DNA from: Undaria pinnatifida
Taxonomy: Eukaryota; Sar; Phaeophyceae; Laminariales; Alariaceae
Length of the DNA stretch: 64,000 nt
Direction of reading: 5' to 3'
Assembly: GCA_012845835.1 (NCBI GenBank)
Contig: JABAKD010000016.1
Coordinates: 10,413,007-10,477,006 of the forward strand
Shown: piece by piece, positions 12,420-24,964 of the stretch
Layout: each line of letters starts with the position of its first letter
Position numbering within the stretch: position 1 is the stretch's first letter
Made by a program: the position numbers and the translations under genes
Notes under the pieces: generated by a model
What the model was told of the DNA's origin: nothing
The model's input: the letters and a program-made list of their open reading frames with translations, nothing else
The model's database searches: none

Positions 12420-13800
12420 GAGATGTCGGATTACCGCCAAAAAAAATTGTGTGCTAACGCAAATTACCGCGGAAAACAGAATTTGAGCTGCTTACAAGTA
12501 ATTAACAGCCCTAAAAGTCGCTGTGCAACAGCCCACGGAGCTGCCCGTGGGAGAACATGCAGGGATTCCTTATAGAGACACGAAGTATATGTGGCTGTTA
12601 GCGAATAGGGGACAGGGGGTGTTGCGGAATTACGGCGGCCCAGGACGATTTCTTACCGCTAAAGCGACCTCGGCGTAATAATGCCTCAATGCGGAAATCC
12701 GATCACTTTGGCCGTTCCGATATCTTTGGCCGTGTTCGATATAGCTTGTCTCAACGAACAGCCTAGCAATAAGTTACGGTTACATACGTTGTGTCACGGA
12801 GGTAAGTTACAGGGATCATCTCGTGGTATCACCCACGAGCAGTCCCACGGGTATTTACGAGTAGGCACTATGCGAGGAGGTTTAGGTATTCGACTACGAG
12901 CGGTTGTTCCTGGGCTGTGGAGAGTTGACCCACATGACCCACTCCACCTTTTCCCCCTGCATTCGTCTACCCCTCTCCGGGCCGACATAATAAAGACATC
13001 TTAAAACTATCTTCTACATACTGCGTGTTGCAGTGCCTCGCTCACAGCCTAGTAGTGTGGCTGTTGGAAGCTTATCCATCCATCGCATATCAGCGCTATT
13101 TGAACAGGCCGTTCCTAAACGGGCGCGAACATCACACGATTCGTGACCTTAAAAAATTCTGATTTGTCACGTTTTCCAAAATAAATAGTACTCCATATGT
13201 TTTTCGTCACGAAACCTGGCCTCGTTCTTTGTGAAATCTTCAAGACTTTTCAAAACCAAGATTCGTGACTAATATCACGATTCGCTGAAGTTTCTCGTCT
13301 TTTGTCGCGATTCCTTTTATTTTTTGTGTTCGTTAGGAGTGACCCTCTTAGAGCTTCCGCACGTTTTCGTTGGGACAAAGTACTTGGAATTGGACAGGCA
13401 TCACCTTGCAGTGGTAAGCAAACGTTTCAACAAAGAGCACAAATCGTGACGTTGAGCAGCCTACCTCAACGCCAGCCTCCCCGGTTGTCCTGTGCGATGC
13501 GGGGGGGATCCGCTCACCTCTTGATCTGCCTGCTGTTCGGGGGTAATGCGTCACATGGACCAGGTGTTGGTAAAGTTACATTGCTTCCGACGACCGTCCA
13601 GTGTATTCCATTCCGACTCAACCCAGGTATGCTGGCATGGATGGGGCAAACATAACTAGGTTGGGGCTACTTCTACTATTATTAATAGTGCTGTGTAGTA
13701 AAAATCCATTTATTTGCTGATGAAAAAAAATGACTTACGCAAGTTTCAAGTGGGTCGTTCCCAAAACGTGGGTGTATGTTGTCTTAGAGTGGTCAATAGC
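12420..13800. other. Intergenic; only the small TCGTGAC array
   Basis: Two isolated CCCACGG/CCCGTGGG words (12540-12570 and 12825-12850) resemble the neighbouring array. No gene recognised. Confidence 0.4.
13125..13320. repeat. Small word array, TCGTGAC / GTCACGA
   Basis: CACGATTCGTGACC, TTGTCACG, TTCGTCACGAAACC, GATTCGTGACTAATATCACGATTCG and TTGTCGCGATTCC follow each other in about 200 bp, on both strands. Confidence 0.45.
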
Positions 13801-14154
13801 AATAATATATCAGCTATAGTCTAGTCTACCATCATGCATGGCACACAACAAAAGGGAGAATACTCGACAACAAGAAAAAAACGAAGCAGCAAAAAAAGAA
13901 GAAAGATACTCAAGTCTTCTTGTAGAAATAAAATAATCACCGCGCCACAGGAAGAGTGCATTCTTTTGGTCCTATAACCACTTTTGCCGCTGGCATCAGT
14001 ACAAAGGTAAAATACCCCGGTACACAGCAAAGAGAGCATTCATTTTTATACTCGCAAGGTATTTAATTCGAGGCAGTACAACCACGAGCATACGTCCTTC
14101 CCACCAACACCGACAAACTCGCAATATTACAGGGATCTTCGCGGCCGGGTGAGA

Positions 14155-14505
14155 CCAATTTTCGCGGGTAGGGCCGGCCCGGCCCGGCCCGGTCCGTGAA
14201 AGTGTTTGCACGGGCCGGGCCGGCCCGGACCGGTCCATGTTGAAGCACGGGCCGGCACCCGTCCCGTCCCGCGAGATTCCAGTCTCAAGAGTTGCCGGTT
14301 CGACCCCTGGTCCGTGAGACTCTCCGAGAAATGAGGTTCTCATATCACGGGTCTTGGCCCGGCCTGCGATATTCTTGAGAAGAAGAATCCGGCCCGGCTC
14401 GACGTCGGGGGTTCTGACAGATCCGTGAGAGATGCCGATCTCCCACGGGCCGGGTTGACTGGCCCGCGATAGGACCCGCGCGGGTCAACGACAGAGATCC
14501 CGTCA
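14155..14505. repeat. Palindromic-word array, GGCCCGGCCC, first
   Basis: GGCCCGGCCCGG, GGGCCGGGCCGG and relatives such as CCCGCGAGATTCC and CCGTGAGA recur at irregular spacing. Confidence 0.6.
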
Positions 14506-14559
14506 AAGTGGTGTGAACGGTCGGGTTCGAGGTATGATATATCTTCGAACTTATCGTTT

Positions 14560-15590
14560 CGAGGATTGCTAATTTTTGTCAATTTTGTCCAAAATCAAAG
14601 CCATTGTGAAGAATTCAATCCGACTCGACCTGAAACATGTAACATGTCAACATCTTCCTCCAAGGAAGCCGACGCGGGATATGCGAGTTGTGCAAATTTG
14701 GGCTTTGTCGACAACTGCTTCAGAGACGAGACCGACTCAAAACGATGAAAGGAGACCGGGGCATTTGCAGCACAAGGTTCAAAGGTTTCCAGCGCCTAGC
14801 GCAGGGTCGGCCGTCAGTGGCGACTTAAACAACACAACGGCCACCGAAGGTCTGGTTTTTCTTTCCGATGTACCCTCCGATACCACCCGAGTGTCGAAGA
14901 GGCAACCGAAAGAACGAGTTTGTTCAACAATTCGATAGCTCGATCACCTTGCCTGTGCCGCAAAAGCACTAGGCACTTGTGGCAAAAACATTTGGAATAG
15001 GCTGCGGCGCGTTTGCGATGACGAATGCCGTTGCTCGCTTTGGTTGGTTACCGTTCGGTGGTTTGTAGGCTTTTTCTGTGTGTGTTTTTTATAACCCTTA
15101 TCATGTTTGGCATTTACAATGCGCAGCATGACCTGCAACGTCAATCACTCAGAAAGAGCTAGTTGTTTATACTTTCGATTCCCGGAACACCTCAAGCTCG
15201 TGTTCTCACGTAGTAGTCTAACCGAAACTAAAATGTTTATTAAAGCTATTGTCATCTGACAAATGTGTAGCATGAGCTGCGACATCGATCACTAAAAAAA
15301 CAATTCGCAGACAACAGGAGAAAAACACGCGAAACAAAAAAAACACAGAAGAAGAGGATTCATGAAGTCTAGCTCCCTTCTGCACCTAGTTCCGGCTTAA
15401 CATCAACGTGTTCCACCGGCTGCCCTTGCTCCTTCCTTCCTTCCTTCCTTCCTTCTGAGTATGCTAATATATTATTTGCCGGAAATCCACCCGCTCGGAA
15501 TGTGGAGCACCGACACAAGTAAAGCCAGAAGAGACCAACTCACGACTTAAAAATGGATTTCTCTCGGAAGATCCCACGCGCGACAACGAC
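14560..15590. other. Between two GGCCCGG arrays; no gene assigned
   Basis: A 120-codon plus-strand frame (14576-14938) has no recognised domain. A direct repeat, GCATGACCTGCAACGTCAATCACT (15126) and GCATGAGCTGCGACATCGATCACT (15273), recurs again at 17300. A (TTCC)n run lies at 15432-15455. Confidence 0.35.
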
Positions 15591-15875
15591 AAAACTCGCG
15601 GATCTATTAGCGGGTCGTGTCAGCCCGGCCGGTGAAAAAACCCACGTATCGCGGGTTTCGACACCGGCCCGGCCCGCCAAAATGTCAGATTGTAGGCTTC
15701 TCCGACCGGCCCAGCCCGCGAGGTTTAGGGATTGGCAAAAACTCGACCCGGCGCGGCCGTTTTAGATGTTCAAATTTTCAAATCCGTCCCGGCCTAGCTC
15801 GTGAGATTCCCACATTTTCAAGCTCGGTCCGGTCGCAAATATTGTGGCCCACCTTTGGCCCGACCCAAGGGGCGG
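15590..15875. repeat. Palindromic-word array, GGCCCGGCCC, second
   Basis: ACCGGCCCGGCCCGCC, ACCGGCCCAGCCCGCGAG, CCCGGCCTAGCTCGTGAGATTC and similar words; the same vocabulary as 14155-14505, about 1.1 kb away. Confidence 0.58.
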
Positions 15876-16299
15876 ACGCGCGTTACGGGTAGGGGGTGGC
15901 ACTGTTTGCCATTTTCATCTTTGTGAAGGACAGCCCGGGCTCCTCAACCCAACACCATCGAAAACTCATTCTTGTTTCGCGGTATTACAGTACTACTATA
16001 CGACTCGTGGTAGGTAAGTTTTTATTTTCTTCGTGTTTTTAGGTGAGATATAGGTCTAGAGGTGCATGCTTCCATAGATTAGGTGCACCAAGTTTTTTTC
16101 TCTGGGTTCCTGACGTGAGGGGAGTCTATATCTCTCCCAAAAACTGGTTTTGGAGCCAAAAACAAAAAGAAAAGCTCAGTTTCGTTGGATGAAAATCTCA
16201 GATGTGGCCTGGACAAGGATAGCTTCTACTCCGAACACATCATTCACGCAACAAAAAAAAGAACGAAACTCCGATGTTTTTTTGGAGGGTGAAGGAGCC

Positions 16300-16610
16300 C
16301 CGTCATTCAGCAAACACTTTCGACAAAAAACGGTATACCTTAATACCTCTATATATTTCACACGATTTCGGGTTAAGAAGCCCCCTTCATTCAGAAACCA
16401 TTTTCGCCAAAAAACGGTATACCTTAATACCTCTATGTATTTTACACGATTCCGGGTTAAGGAGCACCCGTCATTCAGAAACCACTTCAGCCAAAAAACG
16501 GTATACCTCAATACATATGTATTCCAGACGATTTCGGGTTGAGGAGCCCCCGTCATTCAGAAACAATTTCAGCCAAAAAACGGTATACCTTAATACCTCC
16601 CTAATATTTG
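16300..16610 (+). repeat. 80-bp tandem repeat, about four units
   Basis: Units begin CGTCATTCAG or TTCATTCAG near 16303, 16390, 16470 and 16552 and each contains AAAAAACGGTATACCT and CGATTTCGGGTTAAGGAGCC-type sequence. Open in several frames, which explains the ORFs across it. A single unit is present at 25130-25190. Confidence 0.75.
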
Positions 16611-16702
16611 AGTTTATCAAGAAGAGGGGTGCGTCTCGACCGTAGCATGCCCTGCCAACGGCTACAACGGCTACAAGCCGGCCCACGAAGATCCCTGGAG
16701 AG

Positions 16703-16958
16703 TCGTTCGACGGTAGCCCTCCCCCACCTTTTCTTTGACGAAGCCGCCGGTTTTGAAACCAGCGCTCCCGATCGTATCTCGCCGGAAATACGATGCCCCT
16801 TGCTACCCCGACGTCATCGTTCGATAGCCCTTTGTGCAAACACGAAAATACGCGAAACATTATTTTCATATAGCATATTTTCTCGTGTCGAGCAGCCATG
16901 AAACGTTCGTTAAATAAAGAGAATCGCTGGTTTTTGGCTGGGGCTTTCGTAGAATCAG
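16703..16958 (+). mobile_element. MITE-like element, family 1, second copy
   Basis: Matches 24357-24600 throughout: GTCGTTCGACGGTAGCC, GAAGCCGCCGGTTTTGAAACC, CCCCGACGTCATCGTTCGATAG, CAGCCATGAAACGTTCGTTAA and GGCTTTCGTAGAATCAG. Imperfect inverted ends are kept. Confidence 0.6.
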
Positions 16959-17339
16959 TGTGGAACAATTAAACCAAGAGCAGCTTCGAGTAGGAACACT
17001 TTGTAAGTCCTTCTTATACCACCGTAGCGCATACAACCCCCGTCACGTTTATACGGGGGGGGGGATTGGCATGGGCACATTAGTCACCTTGAGACCACCA
17101 GATACCTCGTGCACGTTTTACACACATACGATGCAAAATCTCTTATTGCATTGGGCGCCCCGACGGGCGAAACAGGAACAGAGTGTCTGCCGAATGATGC
17201 AAAGGGCCACCACTAATATTTATGGAACGACTGATGGTGCGTTGGGGGCAGCAAACGTGAATCGAAACCGTTTCCTTTCGTGTCTTTCGATATTGTTCAG
17301 CGCGAGCTTCAACGTCGATCACTCATAACTTTTAACTGA

Positions 17340-18935
17340 GTGAAGTAGAAAACCAAGGGCAGCCACCATAAATCTATGCAAGGCGAAGTCTAACTTATTT
17401 GTGTGACAATGTTCCGCTTTGCATCGATCTAGTCCGCGCTTCATTGTATTATTTATGCGGGGTGAGTGCGTGCGCGCTTGTATGTATCTTGTATGTTGTG
17501 GTGTGTTGTTGGGCCGTTTTCTTTGGGCCGGGAAAGATTTAGCTTCTACGAAAAAAGTGAACACGACTCATCCCACGCCGGGAGGGGTGCAGCAGATTCT
17601 AAGAATTTTCTGAGAGCTCCTAACATGAGGAGCTCCAAAATATCTCACATCATCATCACCACCATCACCCGAAACATGACTTCGAAGACATTCGTTCTCG
17701 CCACCGGCTAACATTTTTTCTGCTATTGCTAACAGTAATACTTCAAGTAAGTAGAGTAATAGCCCAAATATTAACGTGTTCGTGAAATATTTGTACTAAC
17801 CGATAGGGCCACACTTGGAAGGGCTCAATAGGTCAGACGCGGTTGGCTCAAAATGTGCAACCATTATCGTGGGATGACTTACACGCGTTTTGTTGTGTCA
17901 CTTGTTGTTTTGGGAAATTATATCGACCAATGCTACGGCAGGGGGGTGGATTACCCCCTTCGGGGCACTTTTTTTTCGTTTGCTCGGGGTCACTCCACCG
18001 CGAGTGAACCCCCCATGTTCCAGATGTGGTGATAGGCTTTCGATGGGAATTCCCCAATGGGATGGTTAGCTCTACGCCGTGCCAAAGCGAATTGCGATCC
18101 TGACTCGTGTTTTTGTCGGTGAGCTCGAGTACAGAGTCACGCGTGCAAGTGGCTCAAACCGGGTGGTAGTGACCTTGATCTATGCAGCTGGTTGTACGAC
18201 CGAGAAGAAAACGGCGATGCTGCCTGCTGCTTCCTTCGGCTTTAGGTTGTTATTATAAAATTTTTGCCGCGAGTCGGAGGCACACAGCGACGCGTGCTAC
18301 GATGGAGGTAGCACTTGTCGGCTACTTTTCCCCTGAATTTTGACGGGGCTCCTTAACCCAAAATCGCCGGAAAAAATCGAACATTTCTGTTTTTTGCGCG
18401 ATTCTCGTTTTACCTAGCTAGGCCATGTTTTTTTTTTTTAAATTCTATATCATAGCAGTTTTAATTTTCTCCAAATCGGTTGTTTGGGAGAGAGAGGTCT
18501 TAAGCTCCAAGTTGAGGGGCAGTATTAAAGAAAAAAAGTGGTGCGCCTCTATCGTACGTAGCACGCGTCGTGAACACCAACGGGCAGCAGTAGAACGTGC
18601 ATAGCAACAAAATACAGGGGTTCACAGCACGTGCGTTCCAATCCCACTCGCGTACCGTGTGTTGACTTGTCAAACGAAGATGTACACCAGGTATCGGTAC
18701 CTCTTCGAACGCTCAATGTAGAGTTGAGAGGCGGCAGTCAGTCATGCTACACATAGGCCAAATAAATCGTGATAACGGTTAGGCTGGTCCCAGATACATT
18801 GTTTGGGGATGGCTGTGGGAAACGCCTACCTCACACGGCGGCGACGCTGGCATGGCGCAAAACAACTAATATTATCCTTCACCCGTACGTTTGAGCGCGG
18901 CAACGTTGGCAGCAAACAAACACCACCATTTACAT
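17340..18935. other. Inside duplicate copy 1; nothing gene-like recognised
   Basis: Apart from the inverted dispersed repeat at 18335-18560, no exon with supported borders or family match was found. Confidence 0.4.
18335..18560 (-). repeat. Dispersed repeat, inverted copy
   Basis: GGGCTCCTTAACCCAAAATCG, then ATCATAGCAGTTTTAATTTTC and GAGAGGTCTTAAGCTCC follow the reverse complement of 24965-25145 in order. Confidence 0.5.
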
Positions 18936-19684
18936 CAGCTACACATCATGATTACCAATAGGGCCACTGTTGGGTGATAGAGGTGTGCTATGCATACTAT
19001 GTATGAAGTTAAATACGAGCGATAGCAAAAACTCACGGCAGGAGGGGGCGGGGCAGCACTGCAGCGGGAAGACGGAGGTAAACGGGCTTTCAATCAAGGG
19101 AAGCGCGGGCGAGAGCGATACAATGGAAACTGTGCGTAGGAGCACTCGATTTCACATTGGACTGACATAGGCGCGTTTTGTGCATGTCAGTTGACAAAGA
19201 ACGGATAACAAAAGCAGGATATACCCGTATTCCGCAGGAGAGCGGTGCGGCGTACTGAACTACGACGGACTCCGGTAGGAAATCGCTCATCGCTATCGCG
19301 TCAAGAACGACCCCCTTGACGCCCTCCTCGGTTTAACCGTCAAGGGGAGGGCGCGTTCAATCGAAAAACGCCTCATTATTTGAGTCTGACCGTAATCCGC
19401 TCCTTCCTTCCCCTTCCTTCTATTTGCCTTTATTCCGAGCGTTGTCCACGACAAAGTCGACTGTACGAGTTACCTACCTGCGCTGAGGAGAAGGGTCGCG
19501 GGATTGAGGCGACTCGACGCGTCTCGGACGCTCCACGATCACCTCTATGAGAAGCCTTTGGTTTGCGTATCTACTGCTACTACAGCTACCACCGCCACCG
19601 CCACCGTACCTCGGCACGACAACGACTTTGTTTTGGCCGTACAACAACACGTTGACTTGGCACCCTCTCATTTCATGCCATGGA

Positions 19685-19738
19685 TCAGCCGGACAATCCC
19701 CACGAGCCACTTCCACATGAACTAGCAGAGAAGGTGCG
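19685..19738 (+). other. Possible first coding exon, copy 1 (MDQPDNPHEPLPHELAEK)
   Basis: ATG in a GCCATGG context, 18 codons, then GTGCGG as a possible donor. The matching site in copy 2 (34782-34835) conserves the ATG, the length and the GT although 8 or more residues differ. Upstream DNA (19300-19680) is also similar to 34400-34780 and would be 5' UTR or promoter. I could not follow the gene into further exons. It may be a decayed gene or an upstream exon of the kinase locus. Confidence 0.3.
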
Positions 19739-20754
19739 GATGGGTGTATGGGCTGTCTAGTACAGTAGTAGAAATGCTCTCGCATCCAATAATTGGGGGG
19801 GCGCGTCTGTGTTGGGCGCTCGTTTCAAGACCACTGGAACTAGTGTCGATTTCGTGGCCCAGGCATGCTGAGATCGCCGTGTGTTCGCGTTTGTCTTTTT
19901 TCGATCCGGCCCGCGAGTTTCGATAGGCTCGGGCAGTGAGTGGCGCCGCGGAGAGCGTAAGCGCGTAGGTAGTCTATAGTACATATCGATGTCACGTCCT
20001 TATGTCACCGCCGAGGCATGCCGCTGTTAGGCGTTCGCTCGTGTTCCATAAGATCGAACGATTTTCGATTTCGTGGAGCAGTCATGCTTGGATCATCTCG
20101 CTTAGGTCTAATCTGCTTTCATTTTGCCGATGCGAGTTTTCTTGGGCGCCTGGGGTAGCAGTACACGCGAACGAACCTAGTCCACGCCACAAGAATCCCG
20201 GTGCTACGCTGTACCGGCATAGATAGACGGAATACCGGCCTGACAACTTGGGCGCGCGTTTTGCCCCGAATAGGTGAACTGCGAAACAAAATGCCAATCC
20301 AAAACAAAGAACTGACCGTGATGAGACCGTAGAGCTGCAAGCACGTTTTTGGGGACAAGCTACTTGAAACTAGTGTACGAGGCTGAAAACATCTGAAATA
20401 GACGAACATGTGTGATGCATTATTCCATGTCTCCTTCTTCTCGCAATCGTCAACCTTGACCTACCTACCTGCGCTACGAACTCCACCTGAAACAAGAAAA
20501 CTAAGAAACCACCACATCACCACATACAACGCCGCATTAACGTACGGCAGGGTATCACACGATAGGACTAGATACCCCCTCTGTTCTCGGTCGATGATGT
20601 GCCGGACGAGGACAGTTGTGTCAAGGTGGCGCTTTGATAAGCGGTCGTCACGAAGCAAGGGTCAAATTTACCGAGAACTCTGTTTACTTGCCGTACAGCA
20701 TGCAAGACAATACCTCGGGCGAATTTCAAAGCGACAATGTATAGATAATGCGGC

Positions 20755-21165
20755 GTAGTTGTTGACCAATGGGGTTCGCAGCAAATACGTAGAGTCAAGA
20801 AACGGGAGACGGGAGACGGGAGACGGGAGACGGGAGACGGGAGACGGGAGACGGGAGACAGGAGACCGGAGACGGGAGACGGGAAACGGGAGACGGGAAA
20901 CGAGAGACGGGAGCCGGGAGCCGGGAGCCGGGAGCCGGGAGACGGGAGACGGGAGACGGGAGGCGGGAGGTGGAAGACGGGAGGCGGGAGACGGGAGACA
21001 GAAGACGAGAAACGGGAGACGGGAGCCGGGAGATGGGAGACGGGAGACAGAAGACGAGAAATGGGAGACGAGAGACAAAAGACTGCCATTTTGGCCTGTA
21101 ACGGACGGCCGTCTAGACGTGGTATGCTATATATTGCTATAATACAGTAATCACACAGCTGACGT
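20755..21165 (+). repeat. Short dispersed repeat carrying the GGGAGAC expansion
   Basis: Ends GACCAATGGGGTTCGCAGCAAA (left part) and GACGGCCGTCTAGACGTGGTAT (right part) occur in inverse at 36130-35990 as CCAACGGGGTTCGCAGCAAA and GACGGCCGTCTAGACGTATT. The unexpanded copy is about 130 bp. Confidence 0.6.
20798..21080 (+). repeat. GGGAGAC minisatellite
   Basis: About 40 units of the heptamer GGGAGAC with variants GGGAGCC, GGAAACG and AGAAGACG. It lies inside a short dispersed repeat whose other copy (inverted, 35990-36130) has no such array, so expansion happened after the copies separated. Confidence 0.8.
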
Positions 21166-21369
21166 TTTTCAATTTTTATAAAACAGTATGAGATCGCTAA
21201 AGGCGTGACAGACGCCGACCAAACTGCCGTCTCCTAGCATATTTGACCATTCATTACCAATATTTCAAGTATGATATGATACCGTGAACAACGCAAATAT
21301 ACGTTAATACACTTCCTGGATCATTTTCAGAGCCGAGTTTTCTCAGGCACCAGGGGTAGCTACCCGGGG

Positions 21370-21735
21370 GGTATATACGCATCATGCGTATACAGCCGGT
21401 CGCCCCGGTGGCGTATCAGGTTATCCTCGAGCCTGGCATAGGTCAGTTTCGTGAGTTCGAATCCCCCCTCGAGAGCATACTCGTATAAATTTGTGGGGAC
21501 TTTTTCTTGTGCACAAATTGACTTGCTGCGGAAAGCGCGAGAGCGCGAGATAGCAACCCTCGATGAGAAGTTGACGAGCAGTGGGATTGCTGAACCCTTT
21601 GCGCGGTAAAGTTTGAAGGCTAGAGCCGGGGGGGAGAAGGGACGACACCTGTGACCACGGCTTGTCCAGAAGCTGGAAAGTAGATGTGTGTGAAAATAAA
21701 AATAAAAACAAATCCACACACAACAACTAAAAGGC
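21370..21735 (+). mobile_element. tRNA-derived SINE-like element, copy 1
   Basis: The head has a box A-like GGTGGCGTATCAGG and, about 45 bp on, a box B-like GAGTTCGAATCCC. The body matches 62280-62560 in order: GGGGACTTTTTCTTG, AATTGACTTGC, GCGAGAGCGCGAGATAGCAA, CTCGATGA, CTGTGACCACGGCTTGTCC. The match extends over about 260 bp in the same orientation and the two copies are diverged. Confidence 0.6.
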
Positions 21736-21949
21736 GGCGTTGAGAAGGTCTCGTGGAGATCTTTGCGTGGACGCGTTGAGCTGTTCGTTCGCATTGCCCC
21801 CTTGTCCAGATAATCAGTTATTCTTTTTTGCGTTTCGTGTTTCACCCTTTTGTCTTTCGACTTGTTGTACTCGTAGAAGACATGGCATTTTTAGACGTCA
21901 TCCACTCACTAGCGCGGGATACAGCACTGACTGGTAGTAGTTCGAGCAC

Positions 21950-22450
21950 ACTAGCACGGGGTCATCGCAGTATCGCACCCTGTCCCAGATCGTATCGGTG
22001 CTCTTCTATAACGACCCTCTCACGATGCGATTTTTGCCTATCCGGGCAACTAACTGCCGCAGCTTGCTCACGTGATGAACATTGCCAAGCTTCCAGCTCG
22101 GAGTTGTTTTTGTTTTGCGCTTTCTATTAATATACCAACCAATAATGCTGCTGTGGACCGAAGTAGTCTGCTCTCTCTCATGCATTTCGCCTGCGTCGCT
22201 GATTTTCGCAGCCATCGGGGCCAAGGCTTCGGGGAGTGCTGCTAGATTTGCCTCCACAAGGGGTTGACACCGGGTGAGCAGTGATGCTGTGTGTGGCGTG
22301 GAATGCTGTGTTGCCATGCTTCGTGCAGATCTGCTGCATGGCTGGGATTGATATGGATTGCACTGCGCATTACGTACTACTGCTATTATTGTAGAAGCAC
22401 ATCGTTTTCGTAAAATTTGCAAAACTTCGGTCGGGAATCGAAAGATCAAG
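21950..22450 (-). other. Conserved block with possible minus-strand exon
   Basis: Matches 36240-36990. On the minus strand both copies read a similar peptide: LVEANLAALPEALAPMAAK here and LLQARPAVGPEALGPIAGE there, continuing ISDAGEMHE / ISGEGNIHE. The agreement suggests coding history, but no complete gene can be built. Confidence 0.3.
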
Positions 22451-23889
22451 TTTCTTGGAGAAGCTCATGTTTACTTTCATATTCTATTTTTTTTGTCGTG
22501 GTCAGCAAGCAACAGTTAACAGGAGATAATCGTAGACAGCGGAAGCCAAATGCCAACACAAGTATTTACGATATGTTTTACGGCTCTGCCTCCTTCTATC
22601 TCTCGTACTGTGCATCGTTTCCGACAAAAATATCTTGAGTTGTTTCCGAATTCTGGTCCCAAAATTAAAAATAAGATCAATTCAGGGGTTCGGAAATATA
22701 TCGACCAATCGACAGAGCGGTGAATCCGCAGGACTTTACGATTAATAATATTAACTACGACCGGTATTACGAGCACCAGTAATCGGTAGGTACCGTTAGC
22801 TAACTGATTAAATTTAGTCGACAGATCAGCCGGTTTGCAGGCGAGCGAAGCAAGCCAAACTAGACCCCCTCGGCCGAGGGGGCTCCGGGTTCCAGCAAAA
22901 TAAAAAAAAACATCCCGCATGAGCTAATCTAAAATCCCCCTACAAGTACGGAAACCCAACACGTCGGGTAGTTGGCACCACCGGGAAACGACTATCTTCG
23001 CCAGGAAAGATCTGTACGACACGACTCTTGCGCATATATATGCTCGTCACTGGTAGATCTCTGTGAGATACAGCTCTTGCAGCGCAACATATAGACTATA
23101 TATATGTCAAAATATTCGATTTCACAGGTGGTCCATGAAGTGTATTTTAATTTTTATAATATATTAGGCTATCATGACAAGGAAGGGCAAATGTTGAGAC
23201 GCGGACGCCCTTTTCACACATACACATCGTGATATGTCTGATGTGTAGATAACACAGTTTCGTTCGGGCGATTGCACGACAGATCAAGTGCCTCCCTCGT
23301 ATACACCTTTATATTCTATTCTATTGTACACCTGGCATTGTACTGTACATAAAGTCTCGTTTTTTTAAGTTCCTACACGGACAGATATTATTGTAGACTC
23401 TCGACCATACAATAGGCCTGTCCCCGAGGTTCCTATTTCTCCACGATTCAAGCCCCAACTCCACCAGTAACTCTAGCCGTGACGTTGGCCCTAATTCTAA
23501 CCCTACCTCTAACGCTACCACAACCCCCTCCCTGGGATTGACGTCGGCTGGCAACGGCGCTGAAATATGCGTCTCTTACGACGTGAGCTAGACAACCACG
23601 GTACCGTTTTTTTTTTTCTCGTTTTTGTTTGCTAAAGCGGTACATCGGCATGGTTGTCGAGTAAGGTATCGGGATTGTGGAGAACCTTGAAATCGCGCTC
23701 AAGGGGGATGATGCCACGCGGGGCGTACATGTCAAGGCACCCACGAGGCAGTTGAATAGTTATGCCCAAATGTTGCTGTCTCTGGAAGCGGCCACACAAG
23801 AAACAAATTTATTAATTCGAAGCTGACACGCATATATATGGAAGCAAGTATGCATGGGGTGCCGAAGTCTACCTCTCAAGTGGTTCTTG

Positions 23890-24100
23890 TAGCAGGATGC
23901 AACTCACCTTTCATGCCACTCGCCGAATACCTCACGGCGCTTTTTGCTCTCGCGATGTTTTGCTTGGTCGGTGAAAACCCGACGCGCTCTGTCCATGCAT
24001 TTCATGGAAGCGAAGGTCTATGCTCGTATGGCTACGGCTATGCGTGGAATGAGCACCCCCCCCCCCCTTGATGCACTCTATTCCAGAACCCAGCTACAAC
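23890..24100 (+). repeat. CTCACGGCG repeat, copy
   Basis: CTCGCCGAATACCTCACGGC, GGTCGGTGAAAACCCGACG and GCTACGGCTATGCGTGGAAT; lies in large duplicate copy 1. Confidence 0.6.
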
Positions 24101-24356
24101 CGAAAATCCTGAACCCGTACGAAAGGTTGGCACGGATAGAAAACTTAAACATCCGCGGACGGTCCATACATGTACATCATTCACATATATGCAGCAGCTG
24201 GAAAGTCTATCCATCCCCTGTCATATACATAACGATAGTCTAATGCGAATTTCACTGACAGATGCGTGTGGCATTATTTTATTTTTCGTTTTTCCATACA
24301 TAAGCGTGCGGGCGGTCCGTGTCTGCATTTTCGTTCGAAGCAATGGCGACAACAGA

Positions 24357-24600
24357 GTCGTTCTACAGTAGCCGCCCCAACTTTTGTTTAACGAAATCGC
24401 CGGTTATGAAACCAGCTCCCGGCCGTGTCTCCTGAAATACGGTGCCCCATGTAGCCCCGACGTAATCGTTCGATAGACCTTTGCAAGCATAAAAATGATT
24501 GAGGATTCTGTTTTCATAGCACCCTTCCTCGGGTCTAGCAGCCATGAAACGTTCGTTAAAGAAAACCGCCGGTTTTGGGGGGGGCTATCGCAGAATCAGT
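24357..24600 (+). mobile_element. Inverted-repeat mini element (MITE-like), family 1
   Basis: It begins GTCGTTCTACAGTAGCC and ends GGCTATCGCAGAATCA, imperfect inverted ends; the similarity continues inward (TTTAACGAA / TTCGTTAAA, CGCCGGTT / AACCGCCGG). Family members lie at 16703-16958 (same orientation) and about 172-388 (opposite, one end lost). The matching position in the duplicate (about 49505) lacks it. Confidence 0.65.
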
Positions 24601-24640
24601 CAACAACTTATCGTTTCAGATGCAGTTTGTCATCGGACCA

Positions 24641-24901
24641 AGGCTACGGTAGGGGGGGTACCCCCATTTTCACTGGTGTGTTTGAGCCAACTCGCACGAG
24701 TAGCTCTGTACCCTACGGATGAAGATGGTTTAGGCACTTGGTTTGGCGCAGCTTAGATCACCTTTGCATTGCGGATTGATTTCGTCAATGTAAAACGTAA
24801 AGAAAACGTAAGATTGCATAGGAACAAAGGGGCTACTCGCGCGAGTGACCCCTAGCCATTGAAATAGAAGGCCCAAAAGGGGACCCCCCTACCGTAGCCT
24901 G
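24641..24901 (+). mobile_element. Inverted-repeat mini element (MITE-like), family 2
   Basis: Starts AGGCTACGGTAGGGGGG and ends in its reverse complement; the similarity of the two arms continues for about 70 bp, up to CTCGCRCGAGTAGC near each inner edge. Half-length relatives lie at 27620-27695 and 51962-52036, at equivalent places in the two large duplicates, so that family was active before and after the duplication. Confidence 0.65.
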
Positions 24902-24964
24902 GGTCATCGATCTGAAGTCCATAAGCAACACAAACGCACGATAGACTATTAACAGTCTGAATCC

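Noticed and set aside
16150-16645. ORFs repeating QKTVYLNTS
   Set aside because: The 80-bp tandem unit is open in both strands; the repeated peptide is a by-product.
17640-17680. His-tag-like CATCATCATCACCACC stretch
   Set aside because: Short microsatellite; no vector sequence around it and no frame of interest.
20568-21089. Long minus-strand ORFs rich in [11 protein letters not shown]
   Set aside because: Read-through of the GGGAGAC heptamer repeat, open in several frames.
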